This document shows, in pieces, positions 1-12,603 of a stretch of 64,000 nucleotides of DNA. This DNA comes from Clavaria fumosa (taxonomy: Eukaryota > Basidiomycota > Agaricomycetes > Agaricales > Clavariaceae): assembly GCA_951802425.1 (NCBI GenBank), contig OX637795.1:1798001-1862000 (forward strand), read 5' to 3'. The position numbers were made by a program, and so were the translations under genes. Each line of letters opens with the position of its first letter. Within the stretch, counting starts at the first letter, position 1. Under the pieces are notes generated by a model that saw only the letters and a list, made by a program, of their open reading frames with translations, had not been told where the DNA came from and ran no database searches.

Positions 1-830
1 GTACGGATTACAGGGTATTGGGCAGAGAGGACGGGAATGTGGAAAGAGGCAGAGGAACGGGAAACGAGGGGTTGGACGGGATTACGGGTACGGGGGTGCG
101 GAAGGACGGAGGGACGGAAGTACGGGAGTTCGGGGGTATACGGGAGGGGTGTGAGGGTGTACGAGGGAGGTATCCAGACTGCAGAAATACTCTACGAAGT
201 AGGTAAGTATATATACTACGAGTCCGGGGCGTTTCCAGCAACCCGGAGAACTGATGGTAGCTACGGAAGATGTCCCGGAGATGCGTTGCAGGGATTGCGA
301 TGGGACAACGGGACGGCAACAGAGATCAGTGCCTTGATCCGGAGGTCGGATGCTACTACCATCAAGTTGGTAGCTTCGCTACCACGCAACTGCGCGGGTT
401 GCAGTGTTTCCACACTCGGAGTTCGTTGCTGGTAAGGTAACCACGGAAGTCGGTTTGCGACTGTCGGGAAGTCGGGAAGTCAGGATCGGGGATCGGGGAT
501 CGGGATCAGGAGTCAGGAGTCGGGGAGTCGGAGATCGGGAGTCAGGGTCGGGGGGTCGGAGATCGGGAGTCGGGATCGGGATCGGGGTTGGGACCACCAC
601 TGGGGCGGGTACCCTCTGATGCTGAGGCACCAGGGACGGAGGTTCGGAGATACGGGTCCGGAGTTCGGGAGTCGGGGGTCGGAGAGGGGAGACCGGGGAC
701 CGGAGTTAATATTCCCGGTCCGGGTCCGGAGGGAACGGCACGGACGTGACAACTGCCTCGACTTAGTTGCTTGTAGCTCTAGGCTTCAGGGGGAGTGTTG
801 GAAATCGAAGCCAATAGCTAAAGTGCCTCT
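1..830 (-). repeat. G-rich degenerate repeat tract (actccg-type array on minus strand)
   Basis: No gene is visible. The plus strand is made of short degenerate units such as cggggagtcggag and gtacggg, densest at about 450-710. Read on the minus strand these become ctccgactcc units, the same vocabulary that fills the inside of the non-autonomous LTR element at 7515-9722 and parts of the LTRs of element B. It is therefore probably a minus-strand fragment of such an element. No LTR end was found. Confidence 0.5.
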
Positions 831-1033
831 TTGATTGTGCCATACTGATGAATCATTACTTGTACCACTAGCGTAAATGCCTCACTGTAGCACTGCCACA
901 GGGCATTGTGTATTTAGCTACAAGCGATGGAGCCGGAACTCCATCGGTTTGTAATCAGTACACCAAGCATCCGCCTTCACTGAGTGATCCCTCCTAAGCA
1001 TCCTCACTGTCCTTGCTCTCCACAAGGGGTGCC

Positions 1034-3703
1034 CTACAAACCAACTCGAACCACAACTTCTACATGTCCACAGTTTGAATCACTGTATACCTGCAGAGGG
1101 GCACCAGTGGCCACATCCCACACTCTCACTGTCATGTCATCAGACCCTGAAACTATCCTTTTGCCATCTGGAGAGAATGACACTGATTTGACCCAACTAG
1201 AATGGCCCTCAAGTGTCTGCAGATGAGCACCAGTGACTGCATCCCACACTCTCACTGTCCTGTCATGAGACCCTGAAACTATCCTTTCGCCATCTGGAGA
1301 GAATGACACTGGTCTGACCAGATCAGAATGGCCCTCAAGTGTCTGCAGATGAGCACCAGTGACTGCATCCCACACTCTCACTGTCCTATCTGAAGACCCT
1401 GAAACTATCCTTTTGCCATCTGGAGAGAATGACACTGATATGACCTCATCAGAATGGCCCTCAAGTGTCTGCAGATGAGCACCAGTGACTGCATCCCACA
1501 CTCTCACTGTCCTGTCATCAGACCCTGAAACTATCCTTTTGCCATCTGGAGAGAATGACACTGATCTGACCCAATCAGAATGGCCCTCAAGTGTCTGCAG
1601 ATGAGCACCAGTGACTGCATCCCACACTCTCACTGTCATGTCTTCAGACCCTGAAACTATCCTTTTGCCATCTGGAGAGAATGACACTGATTTGACCCAA
1701 CTAGAATGGCCCTCAAGTGTCTGCAGATGAGCACCAGTGACTGCATCCCACACTCTCACTGTCCTGTCATGAGACCCTGAAACTATCCTTTCGCCATCTG
1801 GAGAGAATGACACTGGTCTGACCAGATCAGAATGGCCCTCAAGTGTCTGCAGATGAGCACCAGTGACTGCATCCCACACTCTCACTTTCCTATCTGAAGA
1901 CCCTGAAACTATCCTTTTGCCATCTGGAGAGAATGACACTGATATGACCTCATCAGAATGGCCCTCAAGTGTCTGCAGATGAGCACCAGTGACTGCATCC
2001 CACACTCTCACTGTCCTGTCATCAGACCCTGAAACTATCCTTTTGCCATCTGGAGAGAATGACACTGATCTGACCCAATCAGAATGGCCCTCAAGTGTCT
2101 GCAGATGAGCACCAGTGACTGCATCCCACACTCTCACTGTCCTATCTGAAGACCCTGAAACTATCCTTTTGCCATCTGGAGAGAATGACACTGATATGAC
2201 CTCATCAGAATGGCCCTCAAGTGTCTGCAGATGAGCACCAGTGACTGCATCCCACACTCTCACTGTCCTATCTGAAGACCCTGAAACTATCCTTGTACCA
2301 TTTGGAGAGAATAACACTGAGTTTATGTCTCCAGAATGGCCCTCCATGACTTGTACACATGCACCCCACTGTCCAGGTAATTCCCCTTTCACCAGCACTG
2401 CTCCCTCCATCTGCTTGTTGTAGGTATTGTATATTTCAGTGCCAATTGGGGTGAAGGGCAAGGCTGTAAAATACACTTGCAATGCAGACACACTGATGAC
2501 TGGAAAGAACTCCTGGATCAATCTTTCACCATCAGATAATAGGGCTGAGACAATACCCATATCATCATTCATCTATTTTAAGACCACATGTTAGTTTTGT
2601 GAACCTTGCTCAATAAGAACATGCACTTACTGAAAGATAGGCATGCACAGATGCCAACATTTGCAATGCATTTCTCAGATTCCCAAGGAGACTGCAGACC
2701 TCTATCCAGAGTAGTAAATGATTTGAGCAGAAATGTCCCAGAAGCTGTAATACATTGCTTGAAGGCTTGCCACTGCAAACATGCATGCCCCAATATCTAC
2801 ATGCATACTGCAGGCTGCCTGAGATATGTTTTGATATCATCTCTGGGAGATCTGGCACTTCATGGTTGGACTTGGTGGGGTCTCTCATACCACAAATATC
2901 CTTCTTCAGCCTTTTCATCACAATCAGGCATTTCTCTGCCATGATGGTGTGTTGCTCTTCAAGATCAACTCTAAACTGCATGTTGTGGCATCTAGTAGGG
3001 TCCACAATGAAGTCAAAGAATGATGGGTGAATCAATCTTATAACTCCAATACCATCATTTGGAGCTGTAATGATTGCCTGCAACTTCTGAAGATAACCAT
3101 TGACATCAACATCTGACTCAAGCAGGTCCTTCAATTGATCTGATGAGAGAGGATCCTGAAGGACAGCAATAGTTCCAAGAATCAAGAGCAATTTGACTCC
3201 AAGGTGTTCAGAAATATCAGGGAATGCAATATTCAACACTTGCAAATACAACTGATCCAGATGCTGCAGAGGAGAGGAGCCCACAGCAGTTGTTGTGTTC
3301 AAAAGCATCTCCAGTTGCCCTTTGGGATCAGCAACATCAATGAACCTTGCTGCAGTGGCAGCAAATATGAACAGGCCTGAGGACATATTGGTCAAACTCT
3401 CAACATCTGTAGGGGATGGCCAGGATCCAGGAATGAGATATCTGTGCTTGATATCTTCAAGGCACCATGTCAGATAATACTGGATATCACTTTTAATGAC
3501 ATCCAACCTGACTTCATGAAGAACCATTGGTCTGGTTGTATCTTTGAGAAATGGATGTTGAAAAGCACCAGTGATTTGGAGAATTGGTCTACTGGTGATG
3601 AGGAATTGCAAAGGGAATAATTTTTCAATGTGTTGGGATAATGATGCAAGAATGGTAGATGTGGAATTGTCATCCTTGCATTCATCTAAAGCATCAATCA
3701 CCA
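1034..3703 (-). pseudogene. NLR-like NACHT-WD40 repeat protein, 5'-truncated
   Basis: Two exons, 3703-2631 and 2572-1034, joined by a 58-bp intron (2573-2630; gtaagt donor, atag acceptor, phase 0). The first exon starts inside a NACHT domain at Walker B (VIDALDEC), runs through the region after it (ITSRP, then LTNMSSGLFIFAAT), and lacks the P-loop. The second exon has about 65 linker residues, then ten WD40 repeats of 42 residues that are almost identical in DNA and end in VRVWD. In fungi such STAND proteins act as intracellular sensors in non-self recognition, with the WD40 propeller as the recognition part; that role is known for the family and inferred here. The only residue before 3704 that looks genic is a possible splice acceptor (ag at 3704-3705). 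Sequence above about 3712 is unrelated, so the N-terminal effector domain and P-loop are lost or lie outside this context. Confidence 0.85.
1180..2340 (-). repeat. 126-bp WD40-coding tandem array with a 504-bp higher-order unit
   Basis: Near-identical 126-bp units encode the WD40 blades. Blades 3-6 and 7-10 carry the same ordered variants (DWVRSV, DEVISV, DLVRPV, SSWVKSV). The same block tttgacccaactag occurs at 1187 and 1691, exactly 504 bp apart. The array therefore grew partly by duplicating four blades at once. Confidence 0.9.
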
Positions 3704-3711
3704 CTAAACCT

Positions 3712-5316
3712 ACTCACAGAATGGATACTGCGACCCACCATGACCTCTGCATGACCTTTCGCAACCCCTGCGCAACCCGTGGAAACCCTACTGCAACCTG
3801 GCATGTGTCAGGACCCATTCATTTTGCCTTGCCCAAGCTGACTTCACCCACATTCACGAGCTTCCCGACGACCCTCTACAACCTCGCGAGTCCCTCTACA
3901 CACTTCCGGGACCTGCTGTCTCCTTCCAGAAGCCTCTCCAACCTCCCCCGCGCTCACACGACACTCGCAACCACCATGCTCTACTTGCAACGCTTCCTAT
4001 TACTTCACCCTATGCACATACTTTACCCGACCCACCAATCCTACGCGCGACACACCGATACACGTCTACTTCCACCAGCACGTGACTTGCCATGCGGCAC
4101 CCCTGGCACTACCACTGCCAGTGCCAATACGTTACCAGTGTTACGACCATTACTTGCGTTACCAGCATTACCCATGTGACTACCCGCCCATAGGTCACCT
4201 GCGTCACTAGCATCACCCATGTGATCGCTCTTATGACCTTGCGACCTTAACACTCAAATGCGCCACCAACGGTCAGCTGTATGAACACTTCAAATATGCG
4301 TCCCTTCTTCTCCTCAGTCGTCTATAATTATGTTACTTATGATCCGAGAATCCCTCCGTAATTATAGTGATGTATATACTTATTTAACTAGGTCGCGACC
4401 TGTGACAGGTCATCTTTGCGACCTTACCTATGCATACCTAACCCCTCGCGACCTTAGTAGAACACGCGCCTAGTCACTTTACGACTAAACATACCCCGTA
4501 CTACCATAGTCTTGTCGCCTGGCGACTTCTGTACTTTCCCTTTTTCGTTATACTCTCTGTACGTACGTATATAAGGTCTCGCATGTACTTATGGTACTCC
4601 AGACTTGATATTGACGCACATTGGTTTAAGCTTGAGGCTAGTACGCCCTTTGAGCTTGGAACCATCACGATTGATAGGTCTTGTCTCCCTTGGTGACCAC
4701 AAGATCGCCAAGACACACTCTACTCTGTTCTAACTCATCCTCTGCGCTCCTACAACTCGCGCGATCTAAGTATTCTCTATTATTCGTCTTGGTACTGATC
4801 TTGGAACCCCACAGGTTCACCCGTCGGTTGGCAAAGTCATCGCCTTCACCGACACATTTCTCAACACCGTCGCGACCACCGCGACCCTTCCAACATTCTC
4901 TATTTCTTTCACCTTGTCTATTTCCTTCTCTACGCTTCGTCGGTCGACCTCGCGACCTCCTCAGCATTATCACTTTCTCCCACCTCGTCTATTCCTTTCT
5001 TCACGCTTCATCGGTCGACTTCGCGACCCTCTCAGCATCACCCATTTCCCCCCTTCTTGTCAATTTCCTCCTTTACGCTTCGTCTACCGACTTCGCGACC
5101 TTCCCAACGATGTCTTCCTCCTCTATACTTGTCTTTCTTCGCTCTTACATCTTCTCACACGTCTTCGTGACCTTCCGGGACCGAGAATTCTCGACTGTGC
5201 TCAACAGTTGATTGGTCTTAGCGAGTTTCCAGCATAGGTCACCAACAAGTCGATCTCCAGCACTACTATCGAGACGGGACAGGCCCTAACAGCACGACCT
5301 TTCCGCAACCTCTGGA
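3712..5316. other. Unassigned GCGACC-rich sequence, probably LTR or leader of a gypsy element
   Basis: No supported gene. Many degenerate gcgacc and ttacgacc units occur at 3725-4480. A TATA-like stretch (tatataagg) lies at about 4568-4577. The sequence runs into the first recognisable gag residues of element A near 5317. It could be the LTR and leader of element A or of another element, but I found no second copy and no clean TG...CA ends. ORFs of up to 202 codons here are serine/leucine-rich, show no domain and overlap the tandem array, so I do not call them genes. Confidence 0.4.
4848..5115. repeat. About 71-bp tandem array (three to four units)
   Basis: Units share tacgcttcgtcggtcgac, tcgcgacc and cagcat, with successive copies beginning near 4920, 4991 and 5062 and a more diverged one before them. 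Confidence 0.6.
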
Positions 5317-6665
5317 TGGGCCCCTGCTGATGAGAGACATTGTTTCCGATGCCACCAGACTGGCCATGCTGTCTGATTCTGCCCCCTGCCCAATATGCAT
5401 CTGCAGGTCCCAAGGGCCCAAACCTGTGCAGTACTGTGTGCCCCCCAAATGGTGGAAGAATATGAGAAAGAGATTGTGTGGCTTCGAGCCTGCCTGGAGC
5501 TGTACAAAAGAGAGAGGAGGGCTCCTGCTGGGGAGAAGGACTGTGCCAGCCCCCTTTCTGTCCCTCTGCCTGCTGCAAGTATACCCCAATATACTATCTT
5601 GCAGCAGAGACATACCCGAATTGGGGCTGAGGTGAAGGAGGAAGTGAGGCTGGCAGAGTGCCCAACCATGGTGCAGCCAGAAGTGGGGAAACATGTGCCA
5701 CAAGAGCTAGCCATCCAGGTGCACTTGGAGGCTCTCAGCACTGGCAAGGGGGCTACAACGAAGGCCCTTGTCGACTCAGGATGCACCAACTGTTTCATGG
5801 ACCTGGAGTTGGCGAGAAGAGCAGGACTGGAGCCATCTCTCACCCAATCACGATGTACAAGGTGGATGGGTCACAGAATAGAGAGGGTAAAATCCAGTAT
5901 GGAATCAAGCTGCTGGTGATGATGGGTGACCATCATAAACAGATCCACTTCCTGCTAGGGAAGATCCAAACCCACAAGGTCATCCTTGGGCATGACTGGC
6001 TCAAGCAACACAAACCCAACATTGACTGGAAGAAGGCAGAGCTGAGCCTTACCTGCTGCCCCCCACAGTGTTCCCCATCCCCTCAAGCCCCTGCACCCCC
6101 AAAAAATGAGTACCCTCACATCTGCGAGTATTCCGGACACCTGTTTTCCCAACTCTGGCCCTACCCCTGATTGGCCCAGCCGCTACCCTTCGGTTTTTAG
6201 TGAAGCAAAGTGGGATGAACTTCCCTGCTCCCAACCAGACTTTGATATTAAGATCGAGTTCAAAAAGGACCCTGAGCACCTCTCTTCCAAGCTATACTCA
6301 CTGACGAGGGAAGAGATGGTGGAGATGAACCATTGGGTGGATGAGCAGCTTGCTTCTGGACGAGTCTGGCCCTCGACATCCCCATATGCCAGCCCCTTCT
6401 TCTTCAAACATGAGAAGGACAAGCTGTAGCTGATTATTGACTACTTGAGGCTGAATGTGCATCTGATCAAGGACAAGTACCCCTCCCCGCATCCAAGACA
6501 CAGTGGATGTGCCTAAAGGAGCGTCGATCTACTCTAAGATTGATGCGAAGAGAGGTTTCCCATCTATGCAGGTCTGGCCCAAGCACCAGCACTGCTGCAC
6601 CTTCCTGACACCCCATGGACTCTTTGAACCAGCTGTCATGTGGTTTGGACTGCAGAATGCACCTG
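5317..6665 (+). pseudogene. Element A part 1: gag zinc knuckle, protease and first part of RT (chromovirus, broken)
   Basis: The segment starts inside gag with an eroded zinc knuckle (CFRCHQTGHAV, last Cys missing) at about 5341. An aspartic protease with an intact D-S-G triad (LVDSGCTNCFMD, about 5767-5802) follows, then the N-terminal part of reverse transcriptase up to WFGLQNAP at 6660. Frames shift several times and there is a TAG at 6427. It is interrupted exactly at 6665 by a non-autonomous LTR element; the next RT residues resume at 10571. The gag N-terminus and a 5' LTR were not recognised. Confidence 0.85.
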
Positions 6666-7514
6666 TGTCATGGCCCTATCCAGTTACCCAGCCACCTCCG
6701 AAACACCTGCAATTACCTCCAATACATCTCCAACATATCTCCACTCCAACTCTGGCACCCCCGCTCCAACTCTGCCTTCTCCGCTCCAATTCCGCTCTGA
6801 CTCCGCTCCGGGGTCCGAAACTCCGGTCCGGACTTTCGTCAGACTTCAATATCGGTCCTTCGGACCGAATGGACTTTGTTTCTAGCATGTTCCTTGGTGC
6901 TAGTCCATGGTTAGTAACCATTGGGATGATGCCCACTACCCGTGGGAACTTATTCTTTGCCTTACATGTATCATCTATGCCTTTCTCACTCCTCAGGTGA
7001 AATTATTGTAGATATTTGATATATTCATGTTTCACAGTCTGCCCTATGCCCTACCCTAGTAGCATATAAGCCCCCATGTATCTCCATGATCCTGAGTTTG
7101 AATATTAACATTATTTCTGGTCCTTGCCACTTGGTCCATGCATTAAGGGACTTCGTCCTCACTGTTCTCAACAGTCCCAACGAGTTCCACAAAACTCTGG
7201 TGGACTCCAACAGACTCCGGGCGATTTCCCCTCAGACTTCGTCCTTCCTTGTCCTGGAAAGCAAAGTACCAGCAAGGTTAAATTGGGACACATATACACA
7301 TGGTGGCACAACCCATAAGTTGAGGCCACAGTCCCAACCTTTTGACCCCCTCCTTCTAGTCCTTCTCCTTTGTGTAGAGGAGAAGTCCTTGCACAACTCC
7401 GATCCGGACTCCGACTGGACTCTGCTCCACTCCGGCTTCGCCTTTGCCACCCCTTTTTGGTCTCCTCTACACTACCCCTACTCCTGCTTTGAAGCAAAGA
7501 ATCAGATCTTAACA
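6666..7514 (+). repeat. 5' LTR of the non-autonomous element
   Basis: 849 bp, starting TGTCATGG and ending TTAACA. It carries a TATA motif (7065-7069) and, 30 bp downstream, agtttgaatat (7095-7105), which can pair with the bases just after the LTR (7515-7527). This suggests the transcript starts near 7095. Confidence 0.9.
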
Positions 7515-7527
7515 GTATATTCGAACT
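7515..7527 (+). promoter_or_regulatory. Putative self-primer binding site
   Basis: gtatattcgaact directly follows the 5' LTR. Its reverse complement contains agttcgaatat, matching the LTR-internal site 7095-7105 (one wobble) and, perfectly, the equivalent site of the solo LTR at 33473-33483. Tf1-type elements prime from their own RNA 5' end in this arrangement. Confidence 0.65.
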
Positions 7528-7689
7528 AACAACCTTGTGTATAGAACTGGTCCTTTGCTTGCCCTTTGTGCTGCTGCTTGCCTTGCTCCTTGCTGCAAAA
7601 GCCAAAGGTCTGATCAGAAACTCCGATCCACACCTCCGATCCGAACCTCTGATCCGAAACTCTGCTCCGAAGCTCCGGTCCATTCAAGT

Positions 7690-7935
7690 GCACTTCGTGT
7701 GCATTTGCTCCGGACCTGGATTTGCCACAAGCTGTCTGTCCACGGCAATACAACTAGGACATTTTCCTAACCTCCGATCCAAAACTCTGATCCATAACTC
7801 CGATCTGCACCTCTGATCTGCACCTCCAATCCGAAACTCCGGTCTGTTCGAGCACACTTTGTGTGCATTTGCTCCGGACCTGGATTTGCCACAAGCTGTC
7901 TGTCCACGGCAATACAACTAGGACATTTTCCAAAG
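7690..7935 (+). repeat. 163-bp tandem duplication inside the non-autonomous element
   Basis: A block of about 70 bp beginning gtgcatttgctccggacc occurs at about 7699 and again at about 7862, with aactccgatc-type sequence between the copies. Confidence 0.8.
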
Positions 7936-9722
7936 CCCAGCCAACAATTCCCAGTGCTCCTTAGCTCATCTCCTTCATGTTGGGAGAACTGAGGCAGGAA
8001 AACACCGAATGCTGGACTTACGAACTCTGGCCCCCTGTTCCTGGGTTCTCCCTGGCTCGCCTCCTTCATATCCGATGTTGCGAGGCTCTGAAACAGGAAA
8101 CTCCGAACTCCAGATATCCGGACTCCGTCTCTGGCCACTCCGAGATGGGGAATGTTGGATATCCAGTCTCTGGCTCTTGTTTGTGCTTTCCTTGTGCTCA
8201 TTTCATTTGTGGATTACCATGTTGTGAAACTCCGAGATGGGAAATGCTGAACTCCGAGCTCCAGACCCCCAAAACTCCGAACCTCCGAAATCCGGAACTC
8301 CGAACTCTGGACACTCCGTCTTGCTTTGTGGCCCACTGTCTTGTCTCGACATGGCCCTCTGAACTCTGATCTTATCCCCTTGTGTGACTTGGTCCTTTGG
8401 ACACCTGGCTGTACCATATACAATCCGCTGATTGTCCAGTGTACAAGCCTAACAATTCGAGGACTCCTGCACTTGCGGATATCTGACTCCAAAACTCCGA
8501 TCCGACTCTGGCCCGATCCAGGCATGGACTCCAATGGGCGCTTGGCCAGCGCATACTCCGGACCTACTCCAGAACTCCGACTTGGGGACTCCGATTCTAT
8601 CCTTGCTGCAGCGAGTCCGAATCTGGACCCAATTCTGGATGCTCCCCACTGTGGTTGCATCACCAGTTCTCAGGATTGCTATCTTGTGAACACATCTGTC
8701 CAGCGAGGTTGCTCACGCAATCCTTACTACTCTGAACTACTCCGAACTCCTCTGACATGGTCTCGGACCTCCATGCCACATCTCCGCACATCTCCGGACC
8801 ACTCCACACTCACATTCTCGGACTCCGCATCTCCGAAACTCCGAGATTCTGCCCTCCTCTGATGCTCCAAAAACTCCGAAATTCCAAAATTATGTTCCTT
8901 TGCTACATTGTTATGCTTCCTATGTCCTTATGTTTCCTGTTACTCCAATCCCCATGAATTCTGAGTCTCCAAAACTCTGTTTTTTCATTTTTGATACTTT
9001 TGATTCCCTCACCTTTCTCGACTGTACAAAACTCAGAAATCTTGTTCCATACAATGTTGCTTTTTGTACAACTCCAACACTCCTTGTTTCCTGTTTTTGT
9101 TCTACTCTTCTGTCTACTCTAGCCCACTTCTTCACAATCCCTTAGTAAAACTTAGAATTTTTTTTCTTAAGATAAAAAATTCTTGTAGGAGGGGGGGGTG
9201 AGTGAACTTACAATAGGTCCTCACAGCCTCCCAGCATCTCCGACATTTTCTGGCCCCCCCCTCCACACTCTGCTACCTCTGCACCTCCACTCTGCACCTC
9301 CACACCTCTGCTCCGCGCCTCCGCACCTCCGCTCCAACTCCAATTCCACACCTCTGCACTCCACTCCAAAACTCCAAAATTCAATTCTGCACCTCCACTC
9401 ATCTCTGATTCCTCTCTCCACTTCTGCTCCTCTGTACCTCCACTCTGAATCTCCAAAACTCCGACTCCCTCACCTCCACACCTCTGCTCAAAAACTCCGA
9501 AGCTCCCAAACTCCAATTCTCTCAGCTCCACACCTCTGCTTCACATCTCCGACACCCTCTGATCCATCTGCACCATCTCCGACCTGCTCCAGACCTCCGA
9601 CTCTGACTCCAGCCCCAGTCCCACCCTCTCTGACCTCACCTCCAGCTCCAACTCTCTCCAACCCACACAGTGAAATACAGTGACTTAAGGGTCTTGAGGG
9701 CTCGACCCTAAGAAGGGGATAC

Positions 9723-10570
9723 TGTCATGGCCCTATCCAGTTACCCAGCCACCTCCGAAACACCTGCAATTACCTCCAATACATCTCCGACGTATCTCCA
9801 CTCCAACTCCGGCACCCCCGCTCCGACTCCGCCTTCTCTGCTCCAATTCCGCTCTGACTCCGCTCCGGGGTCCGAAACTCTGGTCCGGACTTTCGTCGGA
9901 CTTCGATATTGGTCCTTCGGACCGAATGGACTTTGTTTCTAGCATGTTCCTTGGTGCTAGTCCATGGTTAGTAACCATTGGGACGATGCCCACTACCCAT
10001 GGGAACTTATTCTTTGCCTTACATGTATCATCTATGCCTTTCTCACTCCTCAGGTGAAATTATTGTAGATATTTGATATATTCATGTTTCACAGTCTGCC
10101 CTATGCCCTACCCTAGTAGCATATAAGCCCCCATGTATCTCCATGATCCTGAGTTTGAATATTAACATTATTTCTGGTCCTTGCCACTTGGTCCGTCATT
10201 AAGGGACTTCATCCTCACTGTTCTCGACAGTCCTGATGAGTTCCACAAAACTCTGGCGGACTCCGACGGACTCCGGGCGATTTCCCTTCGGACTTTGTCC
10301 TTCCTTGTCCTGGAAAGCAAAGTACCAGCAAGGTTAAATTGGGACACGTATACACATGGTGGCACAACCCATAAGTTGAGGCCATAGTCCCCAACCCTTT
10401 GACCCCTTCTAGTCCTTCTAGCTTTTGTGTAGAGGAGAAGTCGTCATGCAACTCCGATCCGGACTCCGACTGGACTCTGCTCCGCTCCGGCTTCGCCTTG
10501 CCCCTCCTTTTTGGTCTCCTCTACACTACCCTACCTACTCCTTCTTGGAGTAAAGAATCAGATCTTAACA
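9723..10570 (+). repeat. 3' LTR of the non-autonomous element
   Basis: 848 bp, nearly identical to the 5' LTR, with the same TG...CA ends. It is directly followed by the target duplication acctg, after which the interrupted RT of element A continues. Confidence 0.9.
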
Positions 10571-12301
10571 ACCTGCCAACTTCCAGCACTTCATGAATCA
10601 TGTGTTGAGGGAGGAGATTGCAGGAGGACATGTCTGGGCTTATGTGGATGATGTGATTGTGTTTGCAGAGGATTTGGCAACACACTGGTATTGGATGGAT
10701 TGGGTCTTGAGGAAGTTTGGAGAGAATGGGTTGTGTTTCAAACTCAGTAAATGCAAGTCTGAGAAGAGTGAGATCATCTTCCTGGGGATGAAGATCTCTC
10801 ACAACCGGCTAGAGCATGACCCAGCCAAGGGTGTGGCAGTCTGAGATTGGCCATGTCCTATGAATGTGAAGGATGTCCAGAGGTTCAATGGGATGTTGAA
10901 CTACCTCCACTGGCACATCCTGAATCTTTCTGCCCAGGCAAAGCCACTCTTCTAGCTGACTGGGAATGTTCCATGGAAATGGGAGGAGGAGGAGGAAGCA
11001 GCCTTCTGAAATCTCTGCCAGGCACTTGTATCAGCCCCAGTCTTGGCTCTGCCTCAGGACAAAGGGAGATGGAAGATAGAGACGGATGCGAGTAACCTGG
11101 TGACTGGTGGAGTGCTCTCGCAGCAGCAGACAGATGGAACCTGGAGAGTTGTGGACTATATCTCCAAGGCCCTCACTGCAGCTGAGAAGAACTATGACAT
11201 GTACGACAAGGAGTTCTTGGCTGTGATTCGGGCACTTCATGAGTGGCGGGTGTACCTCATTGGAGCAGATGAGATGATTGAGATCTGGATGGACCATGCG
11301 AACCTCCAGTACTTCTGGAAGCCCCAGAAGTTGAAACCAAGGCAGGTCCATTGGGTTGGGGAGCTCCAGTGCTTTGACTTTGAAATAAAGTACTGCACTG
11401 GAAAGTTGAACATGAAGGTGGATGTATTTTTATGGAGGCCAGACTATGGAGAGATGGTGGAGGAGGATGTGCCGATACAAGTCTTCCCAGAAGTGGAGAC
11501 TCGTGTGTCATTCACATCAGAGATGGAGATGCTACTCCAGAAAAATAGTGCAGTACACATGCAGAAGCCAGAAGAGCTGGATGATGAGTGGACAAGAGAT
11601 CAGATGGGACTCTGGTGGAAGGCCAAAATCACCTGGGTACCCCCAGAGGCACATGAGGCAGTGCTCACCTTTGAGCATGACCTTCCCATTGTGGGGCACC
11701 CAGGGCCACAGAAGCTGACAGCAGCACTGCTGAGGTCCTACTGGTGGGTGGGGATGGTGAAGGATTTGAATCGGTATGCAGGAGAGTGTCAGATGTGCCA
11801 GAAAGTGAAGCCCAACCGCACTAGACATGCCGCTCCACTCCACCCTCACCCCGTGCCCAAAGGGCCTTGGGCAGTGATCTCTTGCTCTTGGGACATTGTG
11901 GGCCCTTTCCCACTCTCCTGTGGGCACAACACAATCCTGGTCATTGTGGACAAGTTCACAAAGTGGACCCTCACTGAGGCTATCAGTCTTGACCTCACTG
12001 GACTTGGTGCTGCTCATATTCTCCAAGACCATGGAGTTCTGCAGAAAGTTGTGAGTGACCAGGGCACCCAGTTTGTGTCTAGGTTCATGAAGGAGTTTTA
12101 TGGGATGATTGGGGTTAAGGCAAACCTGAGTACAGCCTTCCACCCCCAGACAGATGGACAGATGGAATGGGTCAACCAGGAGGTTGAGGTGTACCTCTGG
12201 GCCTATGTGGACCACCTACAGGATGACTGAGCAGAATGGCTGTCTACTGCTGAGTTTGCGCTCAATAACCAAGAACATTCAGCCACTTCATTCATGCTGT
12301 T
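10571..12301 (+). pseudogene. Element A part 2: RT, RNase H and integrase (broken)
   Basis: RT resumes with the residues that follow WFGLQNAP and contains the catalytic YVDD (about 10638-10650). RNase H follows (ETDASN...GGVLSQQ at about 11080; LTAAEKNYD), then the integrase HHCC region (H..GHPG...C..C, about 11680-11800) and the catalytic core (WDIVGPF, SDQGTQF, HPQTDGQ) to about 12230. In-frame stops occur at several places, for example TGA where sister copies have Arg before DWP (about 10842) and TGA for Trp at about 12228. It ends where minus-strand element D is inserted. Confidence 0.88.
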
Positions 12302-12592
12302 TATCAGACTGGGTCTCACACAACTTAAGCATAAGGTCATGACAACAATACTAAGATAAGGGGAAAAGAGTACAAAAATGGAAACGACAAAGTACTTATA
12401 GTGAGAGCCCCGGCACTTGCCGACTTTCCCACACTTGGACCCTCGGATCACGTGATGCACACAGGCCCCAGGTCATGTGATCTTACATGATTACATAATC
12501 TGACCCAGCCACAGGTCATGTGACCTTCCAACAACCCTCCCCAGTTTCTCCATAACTCCTCTTTGGGATGGCTTATGTAAGCAATCCTAACA
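12302..12592 (-). repeat. 3' LTR of element D
   Basis: 291 bp. It is about 43 bp longer than the other LTR because it keeps a segment lying between two aggtcatgtga repeats. The plus-strand left end is TATCAGAC where element C has TGTCAGAC. Confidence 0.82.
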
Positions 12593-12603
12593 TCACCCCC
12601 CTC

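Larger units (their letters stand above)
6666..10570 (+). mobile_element. Non-autonomous (LARD-like) LTR retrotransposon inserted into element A
   Basis: Two LTRs of about 849 bp (TGTCATGG...TTAACA) flank 2.2 kb. The insertion is flanked by the 5-bp direct repeat acctg (6661-6665 and 10571-10575). The internal part (7515-9722) has no gag or pol, only arrays of actccga-like units. A polypurine tract (aagaaggggata) precedes the 3' LTR. It and its flank gaccctaag resemble the tract of element B, and the LTRs share motifs with B, so B-like enzymes may have moved it (inference). Confidence 0.92.

Noticed and set aside
4681..5211. 176-codon Ser/Leu-rich ORF
   Set aside because: Coincides with the 71-bp tandem array; no signal beyond the repeats.
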